DNA of 64,000 nucleotides from Oegoconia quadripuncta (GCA_949316235.1 OX438741.1:16617124-16681123), one strand, 5' to 3'; positions 34,930 through 47,216 are shown, counted from the stretch's first letter. Translations and numbers: made by a program. The notes: generated by a model from the sequence alone, not told the origin.

Positions 34930-35160
34930 TTTTTTTTTTAACTGGTTTCGCGTTTGAATACAATCTCACCTGATGGAAAGTGACGATGTAGCCGAAGATG
35001 TATCACGCGCACCCAGTAAATGCCTATTCACTCTAGACTTGAAGATCCTAAGGTTGTAAGTGTCGGGAAAAACCGACGCGGGCAGTGATTGAAGTGACGG
35101 ACGACCGATGGAATGTGAACTCATTAAATTTAGAGTTTTCAATAGCTGCTTCATTTGTTG
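34930..35160 (-). pseudogene. LINE C-terminal fragment
   Basis: The minus strand reads 'SLPASVFPDTYNLRIFKSRV' followed by 'NRHLLG', then a stop after 'SLSIR'. This motif recurs in fragments at 6690-6905 and 18300-18480. Confidence 0.65.
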
Positions 35161-36787
35161 AAGGTACGTTTGCGTTACCAGTAAATATTCATGTCTTATG
35201 GCGACTCCACCTTTTCACATGACTTATCTTTTGTACTCTGTTATATAAGAATAAGAATAATGTTTATTCAGAAAATGTTACGTAGTTGAAACTAAATATG
35301 TTAGGCTATACTTAGTACCACTAATACAAAAGCCATAGCTACGGAACTAGGTTTATGCAACCTGTATTTTAGCATACAATGCCCTTCCCCTGGAGATTAA
35401 ACAGGATTAGCATAGCGCACTTAAATATCGTTAACAAATCAAATTTTGTTTAACAAATGTATTCCGTAATTTGTTGTGCAATAAAGTATACTTGATTGAT
35501 TGAAATCAAGTGCTACTGATTCGTGTATGGGTGAATTTAATTACAATAAAGAATACAATTATACTTGTGTATATACTAATATACGTTATACGAGTCAAAC
35601 AAGTACTTTTTACCCAGTGAAATAGAAAAGCCCCAAAAAACATATATCACTTTTTTGGAGGAAGTGCGATTTTTTTTGTTTACTATTAGCGAGATTGCGT
35701 ACCTATATGTACATATATTATGACTATGATCTATGGGCTTTGAACATTTTTTCACACCCGCATCCGGGCGGGCTATCTTAGCAATATCTTTAAGTATAAC
35801 TGATAAATATCTCAGCTAATAAACGCTAAGGAGCGATAAATCTTTTTAGCCGCGAATAGGAAGGCCACAGAGTAAGAAATTGCTGTGATAATCTCCAATT
35901 TTGGTTGGTAATCTTATAATAAATTGCCAGAATGGGTAATATCTAATAATGTTTTAATTGTTGTAGGCAATTTATGTAATTCATTATTTTATTTTATTTT
36001 TATTTATTTGGAAAACCAACAGCTGCAATAACACTAATGGAAACTATTATAGGAAACAGAGAGCCAATTACAGGTCCTCACAAATAGAAATACATTATAT
36101 AATTCAATAACACGCATTATCACACTTGCACATTTTTTACCCTTGCGGTACATAAACCAGATTCAATCATCGCCAAAAAAAAAAAGAAAATCAAATGATT
36201 TATAAATTAAATTAAGCCACCAAAGAATTGCTGATTTAATTATTATTAACTACTTTATTAAATACCTGCTAAATGCCGTTTTAAATTAAAAAAGCATCAG
36301 CTACTTCACAGACACATTTCGTACCTACCGATGAAAATAATCTCTGTCATGACAAATGAGGATTCCTGCAACACATGAAGCTAGCATCTTCACTGAAAAC
36401 ATTGAATAACTCTTTATTACTATTTGGCACTATTTGAGTACATTATTTGATATCATTGAAGGCCCATGATATTTGGACTCCTAAGCGCTTGTGTTTGGGA
36501 CGTTTCTAACCTCCAATTTGGGATGGTTCTCGTGATACTACTATGTATGTAAGCTAGGCTTCTCTTCTATTTGAATGATCAACTTTTATTTAGTAAATGG
36601 GTACACTTTTTCTCGCTAAGTAATTTTTTTTTTGTTTTTGAATTTTATAATTTTTATGTAATCTATCTGATGCATGCGGTGTTTACATATAATTGTTTGT
36701 ACATTCAGCTAATAACTAATATACTTAAGGCTTCATTACTCTAAGCCATGTAACAAGCGTTTGTAAAAATATTTAATAAAATAAAAT
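35161..36787. other. No gene; one probable LINE tail
   Basis: 'gtgcaataaagtatacttga' with a TGATTGATT tail at about 35465-35505 looks like a LINE 3' end. The rest is AT-rich. Confidence 0.4.
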
Positions 36788-37415
36788 AAAAAATCATCAT
36801 ATAAGTCACAGAACGTCCACAGCTAAACATAGGCCTTCCCCATAGATTTCCAGAGCAACTGGTTGGAAGCGACCTGCATCCAGCTCTCTGCTGGACACGC
36901 TAGGTTGATGCTATATGTTCAGGCTTCTACGAGTAATTTATATCGTCCCAAGTACGTATTTTCCATGCATCAAGACTCGCAATTGACAGAAAATAAAACA
37001 ATTGAAAAGCGCGCGTCGAACGCGTATGAGGGGCGCATGCGTCAAGTGGCTCCCTCTCACAGGTGAAGTGCGAACCACGCGGTAAGCCCCAACTCTTGGT
37101 CGGGAAGTAAGTTGGTACATCTACCTAAGTTAATCCAGACGAAAGGCTTGATTTAACAATAACTTTACCAATGAAGTTATGTAATTTAACGGCAGGTCAT
37201 CTGTCCACCTTTCTTTAATTAGTCTGGGGTCCAAGGTAGCAATAGAATCACGTAGGGCACCGTCTACCTTCAGTAGGCGCCGTGTCGAGTACCACTGTTG
37301 ATCCTGGCGTACAGGAGTTCCAGTGGGAGGAGTGTGGAGGCGGGATCTGTCCACCTTGTGAGTGGACGTCATACGCTGCGCTTGCCGGAGCGTGGACTCC
37401 ACTCGACAACTATAA
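36788..37415 (-). mobile_element. RTE-clade LINE 3' fragments (36788-36905 and 37183-37415)
   Basis: 'gtccacagctaaacataggc' with 'gatttccagagcaactggtt', and later 'ctgtccaccttgtgagtgga' with 'tacgctgcgcttgcc', are antisense RTE 3'-end blocks. The stretch between them is unassigned. Confidence 0.6.
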
Positions 37416-38026
37416 CTGTGACATCATCAAAATAGATGAATTTCTTTATTTTAAAACAAAATGTATAGTTGGCATACTCAAATTACTCTTGCACTGTGGC
37501 TTATAATACAGCGCGTGCAAAAATATGGCGAAGCCCGGAGGCAAATAGATTTATATTCGTGAAATATAGCGTGTTGGAATATGGTAGGTACTTAATATTT
37601 ATAATGTAAGTAGCTACCTATATTATTTGGTACACACGCCAGACTTGATCTACTGCCGGAATATTTGAGGCTCTATAGCAATTATTTATACAATAGAATG
37701 ATTAAATTGGGCTGTTATAATTACAGTTTCAGGCAGTGTGGTTTCGGCATGAAAAAAAAAAAACCAACCCGTCTTCCCGGGGGTGTCGTAAAAGGCCACT
37801 AAGAGACATTCCACAAAAAACAACTATTCACGTTTTAATTTCTGTATATTTCGTAAAGTGAACCGTGATAGTTGTTTCAATCATTAATGTTTGAAACACC
37901 TAAACTCTAACGTTTGGTATATCTCTTACCACACCATTTGGGATCAATAAAAAACGTTTATTTTGAGTTTCTTTTAGGGCTACATATTTCACACACCTAT
38001 GCTATGGGAGTATGAGAGTATTGTTC
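37416..38026. other. No recognisable gene
   Basis: AT-rich. Nothing was recognised. Confidence 0.4.
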
Positions 38027-38168
38027 TCACCTATGGGCTGGGGCACCTCAGTACCAGCTTCTTCCATTTGACCGCGTTCAACGTCGCGCAGTCCGAATTG
38101 TCGGCCAAGAGAGTCTCACTGACCGACTGGATGCCCTGGTGTTGCGAAGAGACGATAGCAATTGCGAT
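38027..38168 (+). pseudogene. LINE reverse transcriptase C-terminal remnant
   Basis: The frame reads 'SHLWAGAPQYQLLPFDRVQR' and on to 'RLDALVLRRDD'. This is the conserved stretch downstream of the palm in CR1/R1-type lepidopteran LINEs. Only about 47 codons survive. Confidence 0.65.
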
Positions 38169-38268
38169 AGGTATGTACACTAAAATTTTCAGTTCATTTC
38201 AAATTTGTAGAACAATATTTTTAACGCCTCAGTGTCTAATGTAGGTAAACAATGCTATCCCCACCGGC

Positions 38269-38450
38269 GGCGTATATGATTAGTAATCGGTTTGGTTGGT
38301 GGTCGGGCATTTTAAAATGTCCGCCTGGCTAGCTACTACTATCTTATATAAGTCTACCACCAAACAGTTGTCGTGTTCCAGTTGTCAGAGATAAGATAGC
38401 CAGTGGCCTAAATACCTTCGGCCTTATCTGCACTTATCAAAAATATCACA
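38269..38450 (+). mobile_element. SINE-B copy 5, degraded
   Basis: 'ggtttggttggtggtcgggc', 'ccgcctggctagctactac' and 'tgttccagttgtcagagata' follow SINE-B order. The 3' end breaks off. Confidence 0.65.
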
Positions 38451-38861
38451 ATATAATTTTTATATTGACCAAAGTCAAGTACAATTTACTGTAGCAGAAT
38501 ACCCAACAAGATCCATAATTCACCGGCCACCATGACCCATCACGATGGGGGCATCAAACCGCAGACATAAATAATATCATTATACCTTTATATTTATTGT
38601 AATTTGACTGATTTATTACATTTATTACTTACATTACAATGTTAATAAACATTCTCCTTGTTTGAAACTTTGTATGACACTATAAAATGCGTCATGTCTG
38701 AGAATGTAGGTTTGTAGTTTATACGTATGATTCGTAAACAGATTCACATCTGATCATATTTATTCATTCATCACTCTACCGTACTGAAAGCTACATTGTT
38801 TGCTACTGTACAATCGAAACGAAATTAACTAGAAGCTAACATTAGCATCGCAATACCAGAT
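38451..38861. other. No recognisable gene
   Basis: Anonymous AT-rich DNA. Confidence 0.4.
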
Positions 38862-39084
38862 GAGAGCATTTTAAATGTCCGCCTGGCTAGCTACCACCTT
38901 CTTATACAAATCAGCCGCCAAGCAGCAATGTCAATAGCATTGTTGTGTTCCGGTTGTGAGAGATAAGATAGCCAGTCCCCCAAATGTGTTGGGGTTTCCG
39001 GGTCAGTACGCTTCCACCTTCGACCTCATCTTCACTTAACATCAGTTGTGATTGAGGTCAAGTACCAACCCGTTGTGCATAAAA
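38862..39084 (+). mobile_element. SINE-B copy 6, 5'-truncated
   Basis: Runs from 'cattttaaatgtccgcctgg' to 'ccgttgtgcataaaa'. A MITE has inserted at its A-rich tail. Confidence 0.8.
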
Positions 39085-39086
39085 TA

Positions 39087-39328
39087 GGGCACGTTAGGTA
39101 AGTGAAATAGAAGTTATTGGAAAAGGTAGCTTATTTTTTCTTTTTTAAAATCATATCGACGCACTCGTCGGCCGGCGACTGGCGGGATTCGTACGGTAGG
39201 TTTCCAAGTTTGTTTTATTATTTTATGGGCTACAAACGCGACCGTCAAATGACACAACGAATTATTCGACAAAAAAAAAATTAAACTACCCATGCCAATA
39301 CCTTCTATTTCACTTACCTAATCTGCCC
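39087..39328. mobile_element. 242-bp MITE with ~34-bp inverted ends and TA duplication
   Basis: Left 'gggcacgttaggtaagtgaa' and right 'ttcacttacctaatctgccc' are inverted repeats continuing through 'atagaagttattgg' / 'ccaataccttctat'. TA flanks both sides (39085-39086 and 39329-39330), as for Tc1/mariner-type elements. The interior is noncoding. Confidence 0.8.
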
Positions 39329-39434
39329 TATTTATTTCCTTAAGGTCAAAAAAACTCATACAGTGTATTTATGAAAACTTAATGTATGTATTTTTTGAAC
39401 GACATTATTGGGGGAAAGATTGAAGGAAACAGAG

Positions 39435-39725
39435 GTACCGCCTCCGTGACTCAATATAAATAACATTGGGTTTACGATTCGGAGGTCGCGGGTTCGATCC
39501 CCAGCGGGGTACATGTTTAAGTACTCGGTTTGGTTGATGGTAGGGCATTTTAAATGTCCGCCTTGCTAGCTACCACCATCTTATCTAAAATCTGCCGCCA
39601 AACAGCTATGTTAGCATTGTTGTCTTCCGGTTGTCAGAGATAAGATAGTCAGTCCCCCAAATGTGTTGGGGTTTCCGGGTCAGTACGATTCCACCTTCGA
39701 CCTCATCTTCACTGAACACCAGGTA
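39435..39725 (+). mobile_element. SINE-B copy 7, 3'-truncated
   Basis: It has the head 'ccgcctccgtgactcaatat' and the B-box GGTTCGATCCCCAGCGGGG near 39491-39509. It ends at 'cactgaacaccagg' without a poly(A). Confidence 0.8.
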
Positions 39726-39885
39726 AGCAAGTGACGTCACAAACATGGCAGACGGATGCGAGTGCGTTCCTTTATATACTTGTGAATTTTATATAAATCT
39801 ACTAAATTTATAATTGAAAACTATTCTTTAAAACTAATTTTAATATGCTACAATCATTTCTTGGGATAGTTTATAACCGACTTCA

Positions 39886-40190
39886 AAAAAGGAGGAGGTT
39901 CTGTATTCGGGGCGTATTTTTACTGTTTACTTTCATTAGATTGTGTATTTCATAGGCTAGGCAGGAACCGACTTCAAAAAGTACCTATTGTATATATTTT
40001 CAATTTCATTATTATACCTAACTATTATTGTATAGCATATAAATTGTATTGTATTCTCATTATATATAATAGTGTATATATCTATAAAGAACATTCTGCT
40101 CTGGTTTATTATTTTATACTTTTCAGTTATTATTATTGCAGTAGTTTAATTAAATTATTTATTCCGGGTTTTTTGAAGTCGGTTTTTTTT
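39886..40190. repeat. Inverted 'ACCGACTTCAAAAAA' repeats
   Basis: 'aaccgacttcaaaaaa' at 39888 and 'aaccgacttcaaaaa' at 39967 face 'tttttgaagtcggttttttt' at 40167-40187. This is probably a short inverted-repeat element, but its limits are unclear. Confidence 0.5.
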
Positions 40191-41216
40191 AAATCCTTTT
40201 TTATATTAGTACGAGCCTTCTTTAATGTCTTGTTGGAATAACTGTACAGTTTATATTTATATTTATGTGTGTGTGGAAAATAAATGATATTAGTGGTATT
40301 AAAATTGTTTTCCTTAAAAAACACTTTCCATTGTGAATACGCGCCCTGATCTCATTGCGTTTACATAAAAAAAATCGATTTAATTTTGTTTACAGATACG
40401 TCAGCCATCACTTCGGCTGTTTATCATCGAAGTGATTTTGAGTGATCCTCTCTTGAAGGGGTAAATATTTGATTAATGTTCATTAATTTTCAACGTGAGT
40501 CACTCACCGCTCTCTTTCAATAGTCATTTGCCTCTTTCAGTTAAAGGTTATGACAAACGCTGTTCCTCGGGTTTTCGACGTATGAATTCCATAGTTTTTA
40601 TCCGACTGCCCAAGAACAGTTCGATTGTATGTATGCCCGTTGCTTTGGTGCATCCTATAGCTTAAACAGCTTGGCCAATTTCGAAGTACATGGTGTCATA
40701 CTGTAACGTGACGGTATTGCGTCTCGTTGGTGATTTTAGTTAGTAATCTTTTTCTTCTTTTTCCTTTTCGTTTCTCTATATTTAAATTCAAATTCCTATT
40801 TCGAACTCAGACAGCCGAACAAAACAACGTCATTAAAAAAAAAAAAAAAAAGAAAAAAAAAATTATACAAAAGTATATAAAAGAGACTTAAAATACAGTT
40901 GAACAATGAAGAAGGTGAAAGGATGAGGTGCACGGATGATGTGGAGCAAATTTCGAAGGTGGTAACTGTATGAACAATGTAATATTTACAAGAGAACGAT
41001 TTAACCATCCATACATTCAGAGACATAACCTATCATACATCAATCTAGTAGTTATAGCTGCACAAGATTGGCAAACTAAAACAAGAGCAGACAAGAGTGT
41101 TTCTATTATAATCAGAATGCACTCAAAAAACGTTCCCAAACAGTGAAGGCTTATTTAATCAGTCACTAACCGCTGAATTAGTTAGCGATTGATAAAGTAT
41201 TTACAAGAAGATTATG
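40191..41216. other. Left flank of the Polinton; no gene seen
   Basis: An A-rich run lies at about 40832-40862 and a hairpin around 'catcacttcgg' near 40405-40435. No domain was recognised. Confidence 0.4.
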
Positions 41217-41222
41217 TCGATG
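41217..41222. repeat. Polinton target-site duplication, left copy (TCGATG)
   Basis: Identical to 62722-62727 at the far end. Six-base duplications are the Polinton norm. Confidence 0.95.
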
Positions 41223-41959
41223 AGTAGTACGTATTCGAGAGTTCTGGACCAGCCCCGGGCCCTCCCCCTAAAAAAAGGTCACCACGGTGTGTTCCCCCTT
41301 TCACGGTCTCATTGGCGGCTTTAATTGGGTCGTTATTGACGGATTTGCCAGTTAACTTTGTTTGCTAATTATAATGGCTAGTAAAAAATTGTCCTTATCT
41401 AACCTAATAATAGGTTCACACATAAATCAAGTGGACGATAACTCCTCGGCTTTTGGCGCTTTTGTGTACCTACAACTGATACAAGTCTGAACTTGTTCAT
41501 GGTAAGCATAGCGATTACAGCAGGTGTATGTTTTTAATATGGAAAAAAATTAAATTTATTGTCAGCAATGAAACTGCCTTTCCATTATTCTTTTATTTAG
41601 TTTTCTAATTTATGATCAATTTATATTTATGGCAGTAGTCGACAAAAAACATGCACCTTTTACGGTGAATAGAAACTTCGTAATTTAAGTTATTTCATTA
41701 TAGTATACCATTTTTTCCTAGTAAGATTTGGAAACAGGTGAGACTTTTTTGCTCGTCACGTTGGAATGTGTACGCCTTTAGATGAAATGATAACGATCAC
41801 CCACTGTCAAATTTATTTATGTTAGTTATTCTTTAGATCGCCATCTGCGGCATACGCAGTATTTTTTCTTAATTTTTTAATTCGATTCAATAATAAATAT
41901 GTAGGGTTAATTCTTAATAGCTACTACGTATGTGGTATCACCACTCTACCTGGATAGGG

Positions 41960-41996
41960 TATTTAAAGCGAGACGGCTTGTACAGCACCACAGTCC
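41960..41996 (+). promoter_or_regulatory. TATA-like box and initiator for the TIR gene (left)
   Basis: TATTTAAA at 41960-41967 is followed about 30 bases on by 'cacagtcc' (41989-41996), an arthropod-like initiator spacing. The start codon lies about 80 bases downstream at 42073. The mirrored copy is at about 61948-61984. Confidence 0.55.
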
Positions 41997-42072
41997 AAAT
42001 TCGATCGCCCGCCTCGCCTCGAGACACAGTCGTACATTTCATAGTGAAAAGTGTTAAACTACGCTTTCTGTC

Positions 42073-42649
42073 ATGTCGGTAAGTTTTCGTCTGTAACTAC
42101 ATTGTTTATGTGTTGTCTACTTTACCTGGACGATCTGTTTCGATGCAATTGCTTGACCTAACCTTCGTTTTCTGCTCGTTTCAGACGTCGATTCCTGACA
42201 GTGATTACACCTTTAAGAACTATTACTTTCCTACTGCCGATCTAAGCGACGATGATGAAACTCAAGATCCTCCTGCCTTGAAGGTCAAGCAAAACATTGC
42301 TAAGAGAAACATTGATTGTTTCTTTGAGAAGCCCAAGAAAAAGAGGGTCCGACTACAGTCTTCCAATATTGCCCAAGCTAACGGAGAAGGAACTTCATAC
42401 ATTTCATCGAATAATGATGACGGATCCTCAGCGAGTCATCTCATTAAAATAGAAGTGTATGAGATGAAAAAGTTGAAAGATGTTCAACCAATTGATTACT
42501 GGAAATATGCAGATGTTCGTGTTAAATATTACGCCTCAGAAGACGACAAGCATTACCGAAATGTAAGAGATTTAATTTACAATATAACAAAACAGGTGGC
42601 AACGAAGACCGACTGCACAAAGTACTACATAACAGCGGATAAGAAATAA
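42073..42649 (+). CDS. TIR-encoded protein, two exons, left copy (function unknown)
   Basis: I do not recognise a family. The first exon is only ATG-TCG (42073-42078), followed by a GTAAGT donor. The 106-bp intron ends with a pyrimidine-rich TTTCAG at 42184, and exon 2 runs 42185-42649, giving 156 residues. An unspliced frame from 42110 would translate the intron and is less likely. The product starts Ser/Asp/Tyr-rich with an acidic 'DLSDDDETQD' stretch. A basic 'KPKKKRVRL' follows near residues 50-58, much like a classical nuclear localisation signal. The C-terminal half is Lys/Tyr-rich. A nuclear DNA-associated or regulatory role is an inference from charge and NLS only. An identical gene lies at the opposite end. 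Confidence 0.75.
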
Positions 42650-42859
42650 TTCCTGGAATAGCCCGTTTCTTGCGACTCCCAATAGAGCAACGTTATAATT
42701 TATGGGTTTCTTCTTAGCACATTAACTGTCGCGACGCAGACTCTACTGAAAAACAGCAATAAATTTTTCGTTCCCCACCGTTTTATACCTGTCTATAAGA
42801 TACACCTCATATAAGCCACATGCCACCGAGAGATACATTTGTCTAACGCAGGCAGAAGG

Positions 42860-45800
42860 ATGGCACACTTCGAAACTCAATACGATGACCAACTGGTACG
42901 ACTGTGTCTCGAAGCCGAACAAGACGAAATCGACCGACAACTCTATGAACTCTACGATGATGTCGCAAACCAAGGACCAACAAAATCGTAAGTTTTTTTT
43001 TCCCTTGTTTTTATTGTTATGATTCTATACCCGAACGAGTAACTTGTATGAACATGTACCAAACTAATGTAGAGGGGGCGAGTATGGGTCGGTATATAAA
43101 CGAGTTGTTCTGGGGTATTGGTATCACTAACAATTAATTCGTAGTTTTGAATTTAGAACAATGTTGTCTTTGTCGACTGATGAAATACTATCATTAAATA
43201 AATTACTTATAATAAGTAAATTTCATCGTTGTATTAGAATGTGGTATATTAGTCACAAACTGCCTAATGCCATGTTGGAGGACTTAGAGATTATGCCCTA
43301 TTATACACCTTGTCGTGGTCATTCAAAAAAAAATTATGTGACTACTGGAGAGACCGATGAAATTGATGGTGTTATGCTAATGCAAGCATATTGCAAGCTG
43401 TGCAATGTGAGTATTATAATCGAGTTCTCGATTGTAATATTAATTTTGAATGTTTACTTTAACCTATACTTATTAACCTATGCACCTCTTTACAGATCGA
43501 GTTCTCAAGTTGGCGGGAAAAGAAAATCGGAATCATGTGAAGGAACTGCTTCGAAGACTCGTCGAACACTAGAATGTCAAGATTATCAAGAACCATCAAC
43601 ATCAAGAATAGTGCCCCCAACTGTGAGTTACTTAGATAAACTAATAGTAGAATGTACCATATGTAAAGTGTCAGTCAGCAAGCGATATTTTTCTAGCCAT
43701 TTAAAGAGTAATTTACATAAAAATAATTTAATTACTGTTCACGATAACTTAGCAAATGTTCAGGTTATTGAGAGTGCATTTGGACAAAGGGTAAAAACTT
43801 ACCGAATAACTTCAGACTCCAATATATTACATTTAGAAGTCGAAACGCCTGAATCATTTCTATTAGGAATAAAATCCACTTTATTACAACTGATGAGCAA
43901 ATGCATTAGTGATTTAACCCTCATCAAGGTAAATTTTATTTTACATGCCGATTTTGTGCAACAAACAAAAGATTTACACAATTCTTTTGACTTTCAAACT
44001 TTTAATTATAGCTATTGCGTGGGGGATGATCCTGATAGCATAATTTCATTAATTTTTAAAGAAATTTCTGAAAAAGTTAGTAATTTTGAAAAGAAAGACA
44101 GCGGTTGGAGTTTGGAGAAAATCATATATCTTGATATGAATGTTAATAAATTTAACCCTTTACGCGGTTCCTCCTATATAGACTTGCCTCTTGATATAAA
44201 ACACAAAAAAGCCATCGTAAATGTTAAAAATAATGACCAACAATGTTTTCAATGGGCTGTACTTTCCGCACTATATCCAGCTGCTCAACATTCTGACAGA
44301 GTAACGTCATATTTAAGTCATAAAAACAAATTAAATTTCACAAACATTCCTTTCCCGATGAAACTTAAAGATATTCATAAATTTGAACAGCTAAATAATA
44401 TCAGCTTAAACGTTTTCGGTTTAGAATATGTTGCTAAAGAGAAAAAAAACCAAATCATTGGGCCTTTATACTTCACGAAACATCGAAAAGAAACTCACAT
44501 TAATTTATTATATTTGAAAAATGGTGCTAGTAACTGTGGCCATTACTGCTACATAAAGAATTTATCTAGATTAGTTAGTAATCAAATCACTGCGAGACAC
44601 GGCGCTGTTTATATCTGTGACGGCTGTTTGCTGTATTTTCCAACACAGGAACAGTTAAACAATCACTATCAGTTCGATTGTAATCATATAAAAACTGATT
44701 TACCAAATGACAAGCCGAGGAAAACCATATGGTGTGGAGAACCGCTACCTAATAACAGATTAGCCTTCAACAATTATGAGAAAAAATTAAAAATTCCGTT
44801 TGTAGTGTACGCAGATTTCGAATCATTTTTAAAGCCCATACAAACATGTAAAAACGACCCATCTAAATCCTTCACAGCCAATATACAAAAACACGAAGTG
44901 TATAGTTTCGGCTATTATATTAAATGTTCATACAATGATCAACTTTCTGTTTATAGAAAGTATACGGGTGAAGATTGTGCCCAGGTTTTTATGAAATTTC
45001 TTAAAAATGATTTAATTAACATCTGTCGAAAAAACTCCTTTCAGATATGTCCAGTGCCATTGACCACCGAAAATAATCGGGATGTGTTACAAAGTAGGGT
45101 ATGTTTTATTTGTGAAAGTGAATTGAAAAATGATTCCACGGTATATTGTGATTGGTATACTGGCTTGTACAAAGGAGTTGCTCACTCGATGTGTGCTTCT
45201 AATTATAGAGCTCCCCGGTTTGTTCCTGTCTTTTTGCACAACTTAAATAATTATGATGCACATTTCATTGTTCACGCGCTGAATTTTGATGAGGGAGATA
45301 TTGAAATAATTCCCCAAAACAAGGAAAAGTATATATCATTTTCAAAAAAAATTAATGTTTTAAATAATACTATGACCTTGAGATTTTTAGATTCTTTTAA
45401 ATTCATGTCGTGTAGTTTGGAAAAGTTAGCACAAAATCTTAAAACCGACAAATTTCATGAACTCCATAAAAATTTTCCGGATCAAGAAGATTTTAAGCGT
45501 TTGACTAGGAAAGGCATTTTCCCTTATGAATATATGACTTCATTTAATATATTAAAACAAGATTATCTTCCAGCCCAAGATAAATTTTATAACTCGCTGG
45601 TAAATGAGCATGTTTCACTGGAAAGTTATAAACACGCAGAAGACGTATGGAATCATTTTAATTGTAAAAATATGTCTGATTACTCAGATTTATATTTAAA
45701 AACCGACGTCTTATTACTAACTGACATATTTGAGAATTTCAGAAGTTTATGTTTATCTACTTATGATTTAGACCCTGCTCATTATTTTACTGCGCCCGGT

Positions 45801-47216
45801 CTGAGTTGGGATGCCATGTTGAAGTATACAAAAGTAAACCTAGAACTTCTGACCGATTTTGCCAAAATTGCGTTCATAAAAAAAGGTATTAGAGGCGGTA
45901 TTTCTCAATGTAGCAATAGACACGCGAAAGCTAATAATATGTTCATGGAAGACTACAATAATGAATTACCTTCATCCTATTTGATCTACCTAGATGCAAA
46001 TAACCTGTACGGTTGGGCTATGTCACAATATCTCCCCATCGGTGAGTTTGAATGGGTTGATGTAAATACTAATTTCAACGTTTCAGATGATTCAGAATAT
46101 GGATTCGTGTTAGAAGTTGATTTACAATATCCTGATAATTTACACGATTCTCATTCCGATCTACCTTTCTGTCCGGATAATTTATGCTCTGAAAATAGCA
46201 AAGAAAAAAAATTAATACTAAATTTAAACAATAAAACTAAATACATCATCCATTATAGGAATCTAAAACAATGTTTAAAATATGGTTTACAATTAACGAA
46301 AGTACACCGAGTACTTAAATTTAAACAAAGTATATGGCTGAAAAAATACATCGATTTAAACACAAATATGCGTACTTTAGCGGTCTCAGACTTTGAAAAG
46401 GATTTTTATAAACTAATGAATAACTCTGTCTTTGGAAAAACTATGGAAAATATCGAAAAACGGGTTAATGTAAAACTACTCACACATTGGGAGAATCGAG
46501 GTAAAGTTGAAGGTGCTCAATCATTAATATCGAGGCCTGAATTTCACAGTCTTTCAATTTTCTCAGAATCGTTGGTAGCTATACAATTAAGAAAAACTAA
46601 ATTGCTGTATAACAAGCCTATATATTTAGGTTTTTGCATATTAGATATTTCGAAAACATTAATGTATGACTTTCACTATGACTATATGAAAATTAAATTT
46701 CAAAAGAATTTAAAACTACTTTATACTGATACCGATAGTCTTATCTATCAGATATATAGTAAAAATATATATTATGACATAAAGCCCGATTTATTGACTT
46801 ACTTTGATACATCTGATTATCCCATGGATAATAAGTATGGGTTACCGCTAGTTAATAGGAAGAAACTAGGTCTCTTTAAAGATGAAAATAATGGAAAAAT
46901 ATTTAGAGAGTTTGTTGGATTGAGATCAAAAATGTATGCGATTGATGTAGACCACAAATTTACAGCAAAAGCAAAAGGTGTCAATAAAAATGTGACAAAG
47001 AATTTTAATATGGAGCAATATAAAAGTTGCTTATTCCAAAAAAAGATTCACATTTCTGAGATGTTGCGATTCAAATCTATTAAACATGTAATTTATACCC
47101 AAAAAATTAATAAGATTTCTTTATCGCATAATGACACCAAAAGGCATTTACTGGAAAATTGTACTGATACTCTAGCTTGGGGACACTATAAATTAAGAAA
47201 AAGTGAACACTTTTAA
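42860..47216 (+). CDS. polB: Protein-primed family B DNA polymerase (PolB)
   Basis: Copies the element, presumably by protein priming in the nucleus. The large exon from 43157 is open to 47216; its first ATG at 43161 gives 1,351 residues (numbering used here). A Polinton-typical N-terminal domain contains 'NNDQQCFQWAVLSALYP' (about residues 355-372). Exonuclease motifs follow: ExoI 'VYADFES' (D552, E554), ExoII 'NLNNYDAHF' (D699), and ExoIII in 'YSDLYLKTD'. Polymerase motif A is 'LDANNLYG' (D945), motif B 'NNSVFGKTM' (about 1087-1095) and motif C 'YTDTDS' (D1190, D1192), then 'REFVGLRSKMYA'. All catalytic residues are present. A 5' exon at 42860-42987, partly in the TIR, has a GTAAGT donor that joins in phase to the acceptor at 43156 (intron 42988-43156), so I place the start at 42860. 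Alternatively a TATATAAA at about 43092 could drive a start at 43161. A hydrophobic stretch (about residues 83-112) looks unlike the rest. Confidence 0.9.
43091..43128 (+). promoter_or_regulatory. Possible internal TATA promoter for polB
   Basis: TATATAAA at about 43092 is followed by 'tatcactaac' about 30 bases on, 35-40 bases before the ATG at 43161. It lies inside the proposed first intron, so the two models compete or give alternative transcripts. Confidence 0.4.

Larger units (their letters stand above)
41223..42949 (+). repeat. Polinton left terminal inverted repeat, 1,727 bp
   Basis: Starts AGTAGTACGTATTCGAG and ends where the two ends diverge, inside a coding exon. No difference from the right copy (60995-62721) was seen by eye and the lengths are equal. 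It contains a noncoding outer 740 bp, a promoter-like region, a complete spliced gene, and the 5' end of a second gene. Confidence 0.93.

Noticed and set aside
1..41216. A host protein-coding gene in the left flank
   Set aside because: GC-richer patches and TGACGTCA sites suggested promoters, but no exon with a recognisable domain could be supported.
42110..42184. Unspliced extension of the TIR gene starting at 42110
   Set aside because: It lies within a sequence with GTAAGT and a pyrimidine-TTTCAG site. The spliced start at 42073 explains the sequence better.
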